Positions 39,219-47,822 of a stretch of 64,000 bases of DNA are shown here, in pieces. The stretch is from an uncultured Lachnospiraceae bacterium (lineage in GTDB: Bacteria > Bacillota > Clostridia > Lachnospirales > Lachnospiraceae): NCBI GenBank assembly GCA_947177445.1, contig CAMWUL010000001.1, forward strand, positions 85,748 through 149,747, given 5' to 3'. Under the pieces are notes generated by a model. It searched no databases. It saw only the letters and a list, made by a program, of their open reading frames with translations, and was not told the DNA's origin. The position numbers and the translations under genes are program-made. The first letter of the stretch is position 1. The number at the start of each line of letters is the position of its first letter.

Positions 39219-39877
39219 TGCTGTTCTCCTCCTTCCAGTCGGCTGCGGATCTGTTCCGCCAGCTTTTTAATACGTGCGACCTCCATCTGCATGCTTACGG
39301 GATTGACGATCATTCTGGCAGACAGAGGACATATTTCCTCCAATACCTGCAGCCCGTTTTCCTGCAGAGTGGACCCGGTCTCCACGATATCCACAATCAC
39401 GTCCGACAGCTCCACCAAAGGCCCCAGCTCCACGGAGCCGTTCAGTTTTATGATGTCCACTGTCTGGCATTTTTTGTCATGAAAGTAATCTCTTGCAATA
39501 TTGGGGTATTTGCTTGCCACCCGGATCCTCTCGCGATGGCGTAAAAGCTCTTTTGCAGATTCCGGGCCGCAGACACACATTCTGCACTTTCCGAAGCCCA
39601 GATCCAGCACCTCGTGGACATTCCGATTTTCCTCCAGAATGGTATCCCTTCCCACAACCCCGATATCTGCCGCCCCATACTCCACATAGGTGGGAACGTC
39701 GGGTCCCTTGGCCAGGAAAAAACGCATTTTCAGGGACTCGTTTACGAAAATCAGACGCCGGGACTTCTTATCCTTCATCTCCTCGCATCCAATCCCTATC
39801 TGCTCAAAAAGCTCCAGGGTTTTGTCGGCCAGACGTCCTTTTGCCAGCGCAAGGGTCAGATAACGCTCTTCACTCAT
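39215..39877 (-). CDS. hisG: ATP phosphoribosyltransferase, short form
   Basis: 220 residues, the short HisG that needs HisZ for activity. It joins PRPP to ATP in the first, feedback-controlled step of histidine synthesis. The PRPP-binding site VDIVETGSTLQENGL is near 165, and the C-terminal regulatory domain of long HisG is absent. The start overlaps the hisZ stop by 8 nt. Confidence 0.95.
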   Translation of the reverse strand: MSEERYLTLALAKGRLADKTLELFEQIGIGCEEMKDKKSRRLIFVNESLKMRFFLAKGPDVPTYVEYGAADIGVVGRDTILEENRNVHEVLDLGFGKCRMCVCGPESAKELLRHRERIRVASKYPNIARDYFHDKKCQTVDIIKLNGSVELGPLVELSDVIVDIVETGSTLQENGLQVLEEICPLSARMIVNPVSMQMEVARIKKLAEQIRSRLEGGEQQ

Positions 39878-41003
39878 AAATCGGCCCCTCCTTTTCCTCT
39901 GCTGTCAAAATCACCGGGATGCCCTGGGAACGCAGGCTCCTGGCCCGGGCCAGAACATCGGCGTAAGTGTCCGGCGTAAAGGTCAGCTTTTGGGCCCTGG
40001 GCGGAATGGAAATCTCCACTCTTTGTCTGGACAGGGCCTCCAGAATATTGTCGATCACCAGGGCAAAGCCCACCGCCGGGGCCTCCTTGCCGAACCGGCA
40101 CAGCAGCCGGTCATACCTGCCGCCCTTTACCACGGCGTCTCCCACACCATAGGTGTAGGCCCGAAACACCATGCCGGTATAGTACCTGTATTTACTCAGC
40201 ATCCCCAGATCAAAGGAGATGTAATCCGCCACACCGTATAATTCAAGCACCTGCCTAAGCTGTTCCAGGCGTTCTATGGCCGCCAGAGAACGGGGATTAT
40301 TTACCATGGCCCTGGCCTCCGTCAGAGAACACATATCTCCAAACAGGTCCGCCACCTTCAGCAATCTGCTCTGATAGGGCTCCCGCACGCCTCTCTCCAG
40401 CAAAAGCTCCTGGGCGGCAAAATAATTTTTGCCCGAGATGCAGGTGCGAAGCTCCAGCTCCGTCTCCTCGTCCAGTCCGGCCTCCTCACACAGCCCCTTA
40501 AAATACTCTACCTGGCCGATACTGACCTGGAATCGTTTCAGGCCGATATTCAGAAGGGCGTTTATCACCAGACTGATAATCTCTCCGTCCGCCTCCACGG
40601 AAAAATCTCCCATGAGCTCAGCTCCCATCTGGGTCATTTCTTTTAACTTTCCCTGAAGATTGGAGGTATTGGTAAAGGTGTTTCCGATATAGCATAACCG
40701 CAGAGGAGAATTTTCTCCGGCAAAATATTTTGCGGCGCAGCGGGCAATGGAGGGGGTAAAATCCGGCCGAAGCGCCAGGGTATTTCCTTCCTTGTCAAAA
40801 AACCTATACAGCTCTCTGCTGGGGGTGGTTCCCGTTTCACTGGAAAAAACGTCAAAAAATTCAAAGGTGGGCGTCTGAATGTCCTCATAGCCATAGAGCC
40901 GGATGCTCTCGTGAAGACTTTTTTCCACCTGCAGTTTTCTGGCATGTTCATTTCCGTACAAATCTCTGACTCCCTCGGGAGTATGAAGCAACCGTTTATT
41001 CAT
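39870..41003 (-). CDS. hisZ: ATP phosphoribosyltransferase regulatory subunit
   Basis: A 377-residue homologue of histidyl-tRNA synthetase catalytic domain without the anticodon domain. TPTFEFFDVF, LYRFFDKEGNTLALRPDFTPSIAR (class II motif 2 region, written here in part) and GGRYDRLLCRFG mark the fold. It forms the complex with short HisG and carries histidine feedback. First gene of the operon; AAAGGAG precedes the ATG. Confidence 0.93.
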   Translation of the reverse strand: MNKRLLHTPEGVRDLYGNEHARKLQVEKSLHESIRLYGYEDIQTPTFEFFDVFSSETGTTPSRELYRFFDKEGNTLALRPDFTPSIARCAAKYFAGENSPLRLCYIGNTFTNTSNLQGKLKEMTQMGAELMGDFSVEADGEIISLVINALLNIGLKRFQVSIGQVEYFKGLCEEAGLDEETELELRTCISGKNYFAAQELLLERGVREPYQSRLLKVADLFGDMCSLTEARAMVNNPRSLAAIERLEQLRQVLELYGVADYISFDLGMLSKYRYYTGMVFRAYTYGVGDAVVKGGRYDRLLCRFGKEAPAVGFALVIDNILEALSRQRVEISIPPRAQKLTFTPDTYADVLARARSLRSQGIPVILTAEEKEGPIYE

Positions 41004-41076
41004 GAATAGACTCCTTTGAGGATCCGCTCACTTTCGCGTAGTAACGTATTATCACAATAGAGCGTAATTAAATTGT

Positions 41077-41105
41077 AGTATACCTAAAGGGATACGGTTT
41101 GTCAA
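41077..41105 (-). promoter_or_regulatory. Consensus sigmaA promoter of the his operon
   Basis: On the reverse strand, a perfect TTGACA (41100-41105), a 17-bp spacer and TATACT (41077-41082), just past the recU stop. The leader is only about 65 nt, too short for a T-box. TACGTTACTA in the leader also occurs upstream of helD. Confidence 0.85.
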
Positions 41106-41106
41106 G

Positions 41107-41637
41107 CTATCTGTCCTCCAGGTCTCTTTTCATGGCCTCCAGATACGGCACAAGGATTCCATGCTTTGCAGGCAGTACATAATCGGGGTTCAGCTCCTCA
41201 TAGCGGAAGCTTTTTCTGCCGCCTTCCAGGGACCGGTTCCAGAAAAATAAGAGCATTTCCAGAGGGAGATAGTACAGAACATCCTTATGGGTATAATAAA
41301 TCAGAAAGAAAGCGATTCCGCCCTGCTTTTCAAAATTTTTCATAAATTCTACCTGATGAGCATGGATATTCTGAAGTGCAAAGGTATCCGAAGAGCATTC
41401 CTTGGCGTCAAAGCAAACCGGAATGCCCTGAACGGCGCCGATATAATCAACCGTGCTCTTCTGCTCAAAATAGGCCAGAGTGATCTGTCTGTTTTCCTTG
41501 TCGATCCGGATGGGCGTAATGGGCGTGGGAATCTTTTGAATCAGAGCAAGTCCCGAGGCGGCATACTTTTCATTTGTTTTATTGATCATATCCTCCAGGG
41601 TGGAGCCCCTGAGCCCTCTGGAATTCCATGTGGCCAT
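41107..41637 (-). CDS. recU: Holliday-junction resolvase RecU family
   Basis: 176 residues. The N-terminal NSRGLRGSTLEDMIN and STVDYIGAV then PVCFDAKE contain the conserved acidic and Lys residues of the RecU nuclease. It cuts Holliday junctions in recombination. AAGGAAGGAAA lies before the ATG. It lies in line with the RluA-type gene upstream (39-bp gap). Confidence 0.9.
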   Translation of the reverse strand: MATWNSRGLRGSTLEDMINKTNEKYAASGLALIQKIPTPITPIRIDKENRQITLAYFEQKSTVDYIGAVQGIPVCFDAKECSSDTFALQNIHAHQVEFMKNFEKQGGIAFFLIYYTHKDVLYYLPLEMLLFFWNRSLEGGRKSFRYEELNPDYVLPAKHGILVPYLEAMKRDLEDR

Positions 41638-41676
41638 AGGTTATATTTCCTTCCTTCTTTTTTGGGGATCCCTTTT

Positions 41677-42750
41677 TTACGTTTCCTTCGGAACAAGGTC
41701 CAGCCCTTTTTGAATGCACACAAACAGCTCCGGACAGGGAGCCTGGAAGGTTTTTCCCCAGGCGCTTTCCAAAGCAGGCGCGGCTTTTGTATTTTGTCCG
41801 GGAAATACCACCCGGCAGGCATGCAGCAGATGATGCTGTAAGCCGAATTTTTTCTTCAGCTTTTGGTTGATGCCGGCGTCTCCATATTTATAGTCTCCGA
41901 TCAGCGGATGCCCTGTTCCCGCCAGATGGGCGCGGATCTGATGGGTTTTTCCGGTGATCAGCTCCACCTCCAGCAGGGTAAACCCATTTTGGGAGGCTAT
42001 GGGTTTATAAGCCGTCTCGATATAATCTCCCGAAGGATGCTCCCCGGTCTTGCGAAAATCCGGCTCCTGCACTACGCTCACCCGGTTACTGGTCTGGTTC
42101 TTGGTCAGATATCCCCGGATTACAGCGGGCTCTGTCAGCTCCCCCGCACAAATGGTCCTGTAATATTTTCGAATGCTGCGGTCCTGGATACAGCGGCTCA
42201 ATGACTGAAGTCCTGCCAGAGATTTTCCGCAGAGAACCAGACCGCTGGTATTTCTATCCAGGCGGTTGCATACGGAAGGATGAAAGGAAGCAAGCTCCTG
42301 CCCCAGCAAAGGCTCTCTTTCCAGCAGATACCCGATAAGCCACTCATTCAGGGTAAGATCCCCGGAATGGGCTTTTTGGGTCAAAATACCGCAGGGCTTA
42401 TCTGCAATTAAAATATCGTCGTCCTCATAAATAACCGAAATCTTCCGCAGGGCTTGATATGCCTTTGCATATTCCGCATGCTCATGCCCAAAAGACTGTA
42501 TCCCGCCGTTTTGATCCTCAGAGAAAAGCTGTCCGGAAAACTTCTCCAGAGTCTCATCCGAAAAAAAGAAACAAACCTGATCTTCTACAGACAGAAGCTC
42601 TGATCCTTCGGCCTTTTTTCCGTTCAGGGTAATGTTTTTTTTGCGCAGCATTTTGTATATAAATCCAGCGCCTGCATTTGGAAGATATTTTCGCAGAAAC
42701 TTATCCAGGCGCTGTCCTGCCTGGTTTCTGCCGATGGTCACTGACCGCAT
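41677..42750 (-). CDS. RluA-family pseudouridine synthase
   Basis: 357 residues: an S4-like N-terminal domain (GQRLDKFLRKYLPNA) and a catalytic domain with CNRLDRNTSGL, whose Asp is the catalytic residue of RluA enzymes. It modifies rRNA or tRNA uridines; the site cannot be told. The start at 42750 is picked for GGAGGA placed 5 nt upstream; the frame is open further but without a site. Confidence 0.9.
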   Translation of the reverse strand: MRSVTIGRNQAGQRLDKFLRKYLPNAGAGFIYKMLRKKNITLNGKKAEGSELLSVEDQVCFFFSDETLEKFSGQLFSEDQNGGIQSFGHEHAEYAKAYQALRKISVIYEDDDILIADKPCGILTQKAHSGDLTLNEWLIGYLLEREPLLGQELASFHPSVCNRLDRNTSGLVLCGKSLAGLQSLSRCIQDRSIRKYYRTICAGELTEPAVIRGYLTKNQTSNRVSVVQEPDFRKTGEHPSGDYIETAYKPIASQNGFTLLEVELITGKTHQIRAHLAGTGHPLIGDYKYGDAGINQKLKKKFGLQHHLLHACRVVFPGQNTKAAPALESAWGKTFQAPCPELFVCIQKGLDLVPKET

Positions 42751-42781
42751 AAGTTCCTCCTTGACGAAGCCCTTCCAGGTA

Positions 42782-43366
42782 TTATAAAGAAACACTTTTC
42801 AGGATGGCAATAATGGCCTGGGTTTTGGCCTCATCACGTTCCAGAGCCGCCATTTGCTCCAGCCGCTCCGTGTAGCGTGCCAGATTGGAGAAAACCTTGA
42901 CTGTCACATCCTTTTGGCCGTCCAGCTTTAAAATGTCCCCCAGATGTCTGTAAAACTCATTTTCCTGAAATTTCGGATCCTCTGTGTAGCCGCATACGGT
43001 ATTCCCACGCACAGCCATATGGGATACTGCAAAATTCTTTTTATAGGAGGTGAAGACACAGTCAAAAAGCCCCGCCAGTTCCCGGCTGTGCTCCTGGATT
43101 TCCCTGGCCGCTTCGGTGCCGCAGCCCCTGGCCCGCAGAAACATCACGGCGCTGACAGCGCTTTTGCTGGCGGGAAGGCAGCCCAGCACGGCCACGATGG
43201 TCAAAAGATTCGTTCTCTGGCCGGTCTGGATATACCCTGCCACATAAAGAGAAAGGGAAACGGCAAAGTACAGCAGGGTCCGAATCACTTCGTATTTTTT
43301 CTGGGTCCGGATATAACCCTCCGTTCCCTTTGCTCCGGCTGTGGAAAATATTCTGATCAGCTGCAT
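42782..43366 (-). CDS. Hypothetical membrane protein, 194 aa
   Basis: I do not recognise a named family. Two hydrophobic segments lie near 28-45 and 55-75 (YFAVSLSLYVAGYI and LLTIVAVLGCLPA), followed by a soluble C-terminal part (about 90-194) with the FTSYKKNFAVSHMAVRGN region. The ATG at 43366 lies after an AAAGGA site that overlaps the previous stop; a longer start at 43399 would overlap that gene. It sits between the YgiQ-type and RluA-type genes. Confidence 0.7.
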   Translation of the reverse strand: MQLIRIFSTAGAKGTEGYIRTQKKYEVIRTLLYFAVSLSLYVAGYIQTGQRTNLLTIVAVLGCLPASKSAVSAVMFLRARGCGTEAAREIQEHSRELAGLFDCVFTSYKKNFAVSHMAVRGNTVCGYTEDPKFQENEFYRHLGDILKLDGQKDVTVKVFSNLARYTERLEQMAALERDEAKTQAIIAILKSVSL

Positions 43367-43376
43367 GTCTGCTTTT

Positions 43377-45353
43377 TCATCCTTTCTTTTTATGGACATT
43401 GCGGATTGTTTTACGCTTTATGGGCTTTTGCGAAGAGGTCTTTTGTCCGGAGGCCTTTTGTCCAGAAGCCCTTTGCCCGGAGGCCTTTTTTCCGAGGGCA
43501 CTTTGTCCTGGAGCTCTTTGTCCAAAAGCGTTTTCTCTGCCCTTGGCCTGTTCCCCCTTTTCCGGGCGGATCAGGCATTTCTTCCCGTAGCCGATGAGAT
43601 CCTCGCGTTTGGCCAGGATCAGGGCTTCCCGTACCAGCGTATGGTTTTTAGGATTCCGATATTGGATCAGAGCCCTCTGCATAGCCTTTTCATGAGGGTT
43701 CCTGCACACATACACAGGCTTCATATTTCTGGGGTCCAGCCCCGTATAGTACATTACCGTGGACAAGGTGGATGGCGTGGGATAGAAATCCTGAACCTGT
43801 TCCGGCATGTATCCCAGATCCCGCAGATATTCCGCCAGCTCCACAGCCTCCTTCAAGGTGGATCCGGGATGGGAGGACATCAGATAGGGAACCAGAAACT
43901 GGTTCTTTCCCATTTCCCGATTCAGCTTTTTATATTTTTCCACAAACCGGTTGTAAACAGCATTTTCCGGCTTTCCCATGCATCGCAGCACCGGATCGGA
44001 AATGTGCTCCGGAGCCACCTTCAGCTGACCGCTGATGTGATATTCCACCAGCTCTCTGAAAAACTGGTCATCTGCATCGGCCAGCAGATAATCAAACCGG
44101 ATTCCGGAGCGCACAAAGACCTTTTTCACCCCCGGCAAAGCCCGCAGGGCCCGCAGCAGCTCCAGATAATCGCTGTGATCCACATACAGATTTCTGCAGG
44201 GAGACGGAAAAAGGCACTGTCTGTTTTTGCACACACCCAGGGTCAGCTGCTTTTGGCAGGAGGGGTGGCGGAAATTGGCCGTGGGACCTCCCACATCATG
44301 GATATACCCTTTGAAATCGGGATCCCTGATCAGCAGCCCGGCTTCCTTCAGAATCGACTCATGGCTTCTGGTCTGGACTGTCCGGCCCTGGTGAAAGGTC
44401 AGGGCGCAGAAGCTGCAGCCTCCAAAGCATCCTCTGTTGCTGATCAGTGAAAATTTGATCTCAGCAATAGCCGGCACACCTCCCAGCTTTTCATAGGAGG
44501 GGTGATAGGTTCTGGCATAGGGAAGAGCGTAGACATCGTCCATTTCCTCTGTGGACAGAGGCGGCTGGGGAGGGTTCTGCACCACGTACACACCTCCCGG
44601 ATACTCCTCCGCCAGAGGCTTTCCCGTGCAGGAATCGGTATTTTCGTTTTGTATGGCAAAGCTTTTTGCATATAGAGCCTTGTCTGCCTTCATGGCCTCA
44701 TAGGAGGGAAGAATCACCGGCTCATAAAGACTGGAAATATCCTTTGTACGATACACAGTCCCCGGAATAAAGGTCACATCCCGGATCGGAATTCCGCTGG
44801 CCAGAGCATCGGCGATCTCCACAATAGACCGCTCTCCCATTCCGTAGGAGATCAGATCCGCCTGACTGTCCAGCAGAACGGAACGCTTAAATTGATCGGT
44901 CCAGTAATCATAGTGGGCCATGCGGCGGAGGCTGGCTTCTATGCCGCCCAGGATAATGGGAACATCCCGGTAAGCCCGCCGGATCAGATTTCCGTATACG
45001 GCGGCGGCATGATCAGGGCGCTTTCCCATTACACCTCCCGGAGTGTAGGCATCAGAGGCTCTTCTTTTACGGGATACGGAATAATGATTCACACAGCTGT
45101 CCATATTTCCGGCGGACACCAGGAATCCCAGCCTGGGCCGCCCAAGCACAGTGACGCTTGCAGGGTCCTTCCAGTCGGGCTGGGAAATAATTCCCACCAG
45201 ATATCCGTGGGCCTCCAGCACTCTGCTGATAATGGCATGTCCGAAGGAGGGGTGATCCACATAGGCGTCCCCGATCACATATACAAAGTCCAGCTGGCTG
45301 ATGCCTCTCTCCTGCAGATCCTGAGGAGAAATTGGTAAAAAATCCTGACTCAA
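43377..45353 (-). CDS. YgiQ-family (UPF0313) radical SAM protein
   Basis: 658 residues. An N-terminal domain ([20 protein letters not shown]) precedes the radical SAM core with CFGGCSFC near 320. [18 protein letters not shown] near 545 is typical of UPF0313. The TTG at 45353 is chosen: AGGAAAACAGGA lies upstream and the domain begins with SQDFLP. The upstream frame lies inside the HAD gene. The C-terminus is a low-complexity Lys/Arg/Gly/Gln tail coded by a 15-bp tandem repeat. Function unknown. Confidence 0.88.
   Translation of the reverse strand: MSQDFLPISPQDLQERGISQLDFVYVIGDAYVDHPSFGHAIISRVLEAHGYLVGIISQPDWKDPASVTVLGRPRLGFLVSAGNMDSCVNHYSVSRKRRASDAYTPGGVMGKRPDHAAAVYGNLIRRAYRDVPIILGGIEASLRRMAHYDYWTDQFKRSVLLDSQADLISYGMGERSIVEIADALASGIPIRDVTFIPGTVYRTKDISSLYEPVILPSYEAMKADKALYAKSFAIQNENTDSCTGKPLAEEYPGGVYVVQNPPQPPLSTEEMDDVYALPYARTYHPSYEKLGGVPAIAEIKFSLISNRGCFGGCSFCALTFHQGRTVQTRSHESILKEAGLLIRDPDFKGYIHDVGGPTANFRHPSCQKQLTLGVCKNRQCLFPSPCRNLYVDHSDYLELLRALRALPGVKKVFVRSGIRFDYLLADADDQFFRELVEYHISGQLKVAPEHISDPVLRCMGKPENAVYNRFVEKYKKLNREMGKNQFLVPYLMSSHPGSTLKEAVELAEYLRDLGYMPEQVQDFYPTPSTLSTVMYYTGLDPRNMKPVYVCRNPHEKAMQRALIQYRNPKNHTLVREALILAKREDLIGYGKKCLIRPEKGEQAKGRENAFGQRAPGQSALGKKASGQRASGQKASGQKTSSQKPIKRKTIRNVHKKKG
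43426..43530 (-). repeat. 15-bp tandem repeat, seven units, in the YgiQ-type gene
   Basis: Seven imperfect 15-bp units run head to tail (for example CTTTTGTCCGGAGGC, CTTTTGTCCAGAAGC). They encode a pentapeptide close to ASGQK/R at the protein's C-terminus. The unit length keeps frame, so copy number could vary without breaking the gene. Confidence 0.8.
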
Positions 45354-45406
45354 TCCTGTTTTCCTTTCTGATACAAACCTTTCCTGCTTTCTCAGAATCT
45401 GCTTTC

Positions 45407-46063
45407 TTAAAACAACCCCTGATAATCCTCGATATAATAATGTGCAAGGGCCTTTTTTGCCTCCTGATCCTGAGCGGAATAATCGTCCTCCACTGCACAG
45501 ACGCTCATTCCCGCATTGAGTCCGGCCCAAATTCCGGGAAGGATATCCTCAAATACAAGGCAGCGGGAGGGCTCCACCTGCAGCTGACCTGCTACGGCCA
45601 GATACACGTCCGGCGCCGGTTTGCCGCGCTTTACCTCACAACCGGTGACTATGCTGGAAAAATAGTCCCGCAGATGATGCACCCGGGCCACGTTATCCAC
45701 CAGCTCTCTGGAATTGCTGGTGGCGATTCCAAGCTTTATCCCGTTTTGACGGCAGCCCTCCAGGAATTCCGGGATCCCCTTTTTCAGGGGCACCTCATGC
45801 GTATACTTGTCCCATGCCATCCGGTTCCACTGGTCCTTGATCTCTTCCAGGGAATCGGGCACCTGAAATCTTTCCTTGAAATAGGCGGCTGTCTCGCTGA
45901 AGCTCATTCCCTGAATCTTCGTCTGCAGATCCTCCGGAAGAGAAATGCCAAACCGCCCCAGGTATTCTATATCGATGGCACGCCACATCCACATGGAATC
46001 AACCAGGGATCCATCCATGTCAAAAATTACCGCGTCCTTATCCTTCAGCATTTCATGCATCAT
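45407..46063 (-). CDS. HAD-IA phosphatase (beta-phosphoglucomutase-like)
   Basis: 218 residues. Motif [11 protein letters not shown] near 15-22, motif II ATSNS near 117, motif [11 protein letters not shown] and motif [10 protein letters not shown] complete the HAD set. It probably dephosphorylates a sugar phosphate or nucleotide. The start sits within the end of the rsuA-type gene; ATG at 46063, 46060 and 46051 are all possible behind GGAGG. Confidence 0.88.
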   Translation of the reverse strand: MMHEMLKDKDAVIFDMDGSLVDSMWMWRAIDIEYLGRFGISLPEDLQTKIQGMSFSETAAYFKERFQVPDSLEEIKDQWNRMAWDKYTHEVPLKKGIPEFLEGCRQNGIKLGIATSNSRELVDNVARVHHLRDYFSSIVTGCEVKRGKPAPDVYLAVAGQLQVEPSRCLVFEDILPGIWAGLNAGMSVCAVEDDYSAQDQEAKKALAHYYIEDYQGLF

Positions 46064-46754
46064 AGAGTATTTTTACCTCCGCTTCTGTCAATTCCCGATA
46101 TTCTCCGGGCTTCAGGCGCTCATCCAGGATAATCCCGCCGAAGGAGACCCGCTTCAGGGCCAGGACGCGATTGTTTACCGCCTGGAGCATTCGCTTGACC
46201 TGATGAAATTTTCCCTCCTGAAGGGTGAGCAGAATATGGGTTTCATCTATAGTCTGAATTCCCGCGGCCCGGGCAGGCCTCTTTTCCCCGATCTCCACGC
46301 CTGTCTCCAGCAAACCGGATTCTTCCCGGGTAAGCGCATGCTCCATCGTCACCATATAGGTTTTGTCCACATGTCTCCCGGGAGCCAGAAGTCTGTGGGC
46401 CAGAGGTCCATCGTTGGTAAGCAGCAGAAAGCCTTCCGTATCCTTATCCAGACGGCCTGCCGGAAAAATATCCGGACGCATGTTCTCTCCCAAAAGCTCC
46501 ACCACGGTTTTATCCCTGTTGTCCGCAGTGGCGGACACGACGCCCCGGGGCTTGTTCAGCATGTAATAAACGTATTTTCGATATGCTAACGATCTCCCCT
46601 GCAGGCAGACCAGGTCCTCATCCTCACGGATTCTGGTTTCGGGTGACCGGACAGTCTGTTCATCCACCGTAACCATCCCCTGTCGGATCCAGTCCCTGGC
46701 CTGGCTGCGGGTACATTTACCGGTTTCACATAAAAATTTGTCCAGACGCATCAT
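46053..46754 (-). CDS. rsuA: RsuA-family 16S rRNA pseudouridine synthase
   Basis: 233 residues: an S4 RNA-binding domain (MRLDKFLCETGKCTRSQAR) and a catalytic domain with AGRLDKDTEGFLLLTNDG, the Asp being catalytic. It converts a uridine in 16S rRNA (position 516 in the family model). AAGGA precedes the first of two adjacent ATGs. The 3' end overlaps the HAD gene. Confidence 0.88.
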   Translation of the reverse strand: MMRLDKFLCETGKCTRSQARDWIRQGMVTVDEQTVRSPETRIREDEDLVCLQGRSLAYRKYVYYMLNKPRGVVSATADNRDKTVVELLGENMRPDIFPAGRLDKDTEGFLLLTNDGPLAHRLLAPGRHVDKTYMVTMEHALTREESGLLETGVEIGEKRPARAAGIQTIDETHILLTLQEGKFHQVKRMLQAVNNRVLALKRVSFGGIILDERLKPGEYRELTEAEVKILYDA

Positions 46755-46782
46755 TTGTCGGTTCCTTGTCTCATACTATAAA
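46755..46782 (+). promoter_or_regulatory. Candidate promoter for ylbJ
   Basis: TTGTCG, a 16-bp spacer and TATAAA lie 22 bp before the ATG at 46804, which is close but leaves room for AAAGGAG. The spacing to the ATG makes the leader very short. Confidence 0.3.
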
Positions 46783-46803
46783 TAGGAAAGGAGTGCCATT
46801 CTC

Positions 46804-47811
46804 ATGATATTGATCACGATCCTCTTCCTGATATTGACAGGCTGCATTCTCACACATTCACAGCTGAGCCTTTCCTATGCATATGCGGGGCTGGAGCTGT
46901 GGTTTAAGAAAATGATTCCTTCTCTTCTGCCCTTTATGATCCTGTCCGGGATTATGGTGCGTCTGCAGCTGACAGAAAAAATATCCATGCTTATCTATCC
47001 CCTGGTAAGGCCCCTGTTCCGGGTTCGGAAAAATGTGTGCTACTGCATGCTCATTGGATTCTTATGCGGATTTCCCATGGGCGCCAGAACGGCTGCACAG
47101 CTGTACGGGCAGGGAGGGCTGACCGAACGGGAGGCTTCCTACCTGCTGGCCTTTTGCAACAATATCGGCCCGGTATATTTCTGCAGCTTTGCCCTGCCTC
47201 TTTTGGGCAGGCGGCTGGTACTTCCCTATCTGTTTGGAATGTATGGAATTCCGCTGCTTTACGGGCTGATCCTGCGCTTTACGGTCTTCCGCTGTCTGGA
47301 TCTGACATTCTGTAAAAGCACAGGTACGGCTTCCTTTGGCTGTCCGGCCAATATTCCGGGCCCGGAAGGTGCCCCCCGAAAACGGATCCTTCCGCGAAGA
47401 AAGGAGCTGCGTGTCTGTTCGGAGGAATCCCGGGGAGGCAGGCTGCTTTTGGCGCTGGATGAATCCATCCGCTCTTCCATTCAAGGCATTCTGACCTTAG
47501 GAGGCTACATGATTCTGTTTAACCTGCTGAATCTGCTTCCCCATATTCTCCTGGGGCATCCCCTGACTCTTCTGGCTCCGGCGCTGGAAATCACAGGCGG
47601 ATTAAGCATGCTGGGGCCGGCGCTGCCTCTTTACAGTCTGCTGATGCTTTCCTTCGGAGGCCTGTGCTGTATCGCTCAGACCTACAGCAGCATCCGGGAC
47701 ACGGGACTTTCCACCGGCGCCTATATTTTTCATAAGGCGCTGCTCACTCTTTTTAACGGAGGCTTTTACCTGCTTTGGTATCTGACCGGGCCTGCTTCAT
47801 TCCTATGCTGA
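46804..47811 (+). CDS. ylbJ: YlbJ-like sporulation membrane protein
   Basis: 335 residues with about eight hydrophobic segments and the nucleoside-recognition (gate) signature GFLCGFPMGARTAAQL near 82 plus FCNNIGPVYF near 118. YlbJ of Bacillus is made in the sporulating mother cell. The neighbouring coaD and rsmD match the Bacillus ylbH-ylbI-ylbJ order, although here the gene is on the other strand and two genes lie between. AAAGGAG precedes the ATG. Tail to tail with the amidase gene. Confidence 0.82.
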   Translation: MILITILFLILTGCILTHSQLSLSYAYAGLELWFKKMIPSLLPFMILSGIMVRLQLTEKISMLIYPLVRPLFRVRKNVCYCMLIGFLCGFPMGARTAAQLYGQGGLTEREASYLLAFCNNIGPVYFCSFALPLLGRRLVLPYLFGMYGIPLLYGLILRFTVFRCLDLTFCKSTGTASFGCPANIPGPEGAPRKRILPRRKELRVCSEESRGGRLLLALDESIRSSIQGILTLGGYMILFNLLNLLPHILLGHPLTLLAPALEITGGLSMLGPALPLYSLLMLSFGGLCCIAQTYSSIRDTGLSTGAYIFHKALLTLFNGGFYLLWYLTGPASFLC

Positions 47812-47822
47812 TCCTATGCTGA

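Noticed and set aside
41004..41076. T-box or histidine attenuator ahead of hisZ
   Set aside because: The leader is about 65 nt, with no His-codon run and no terminator hairpin.
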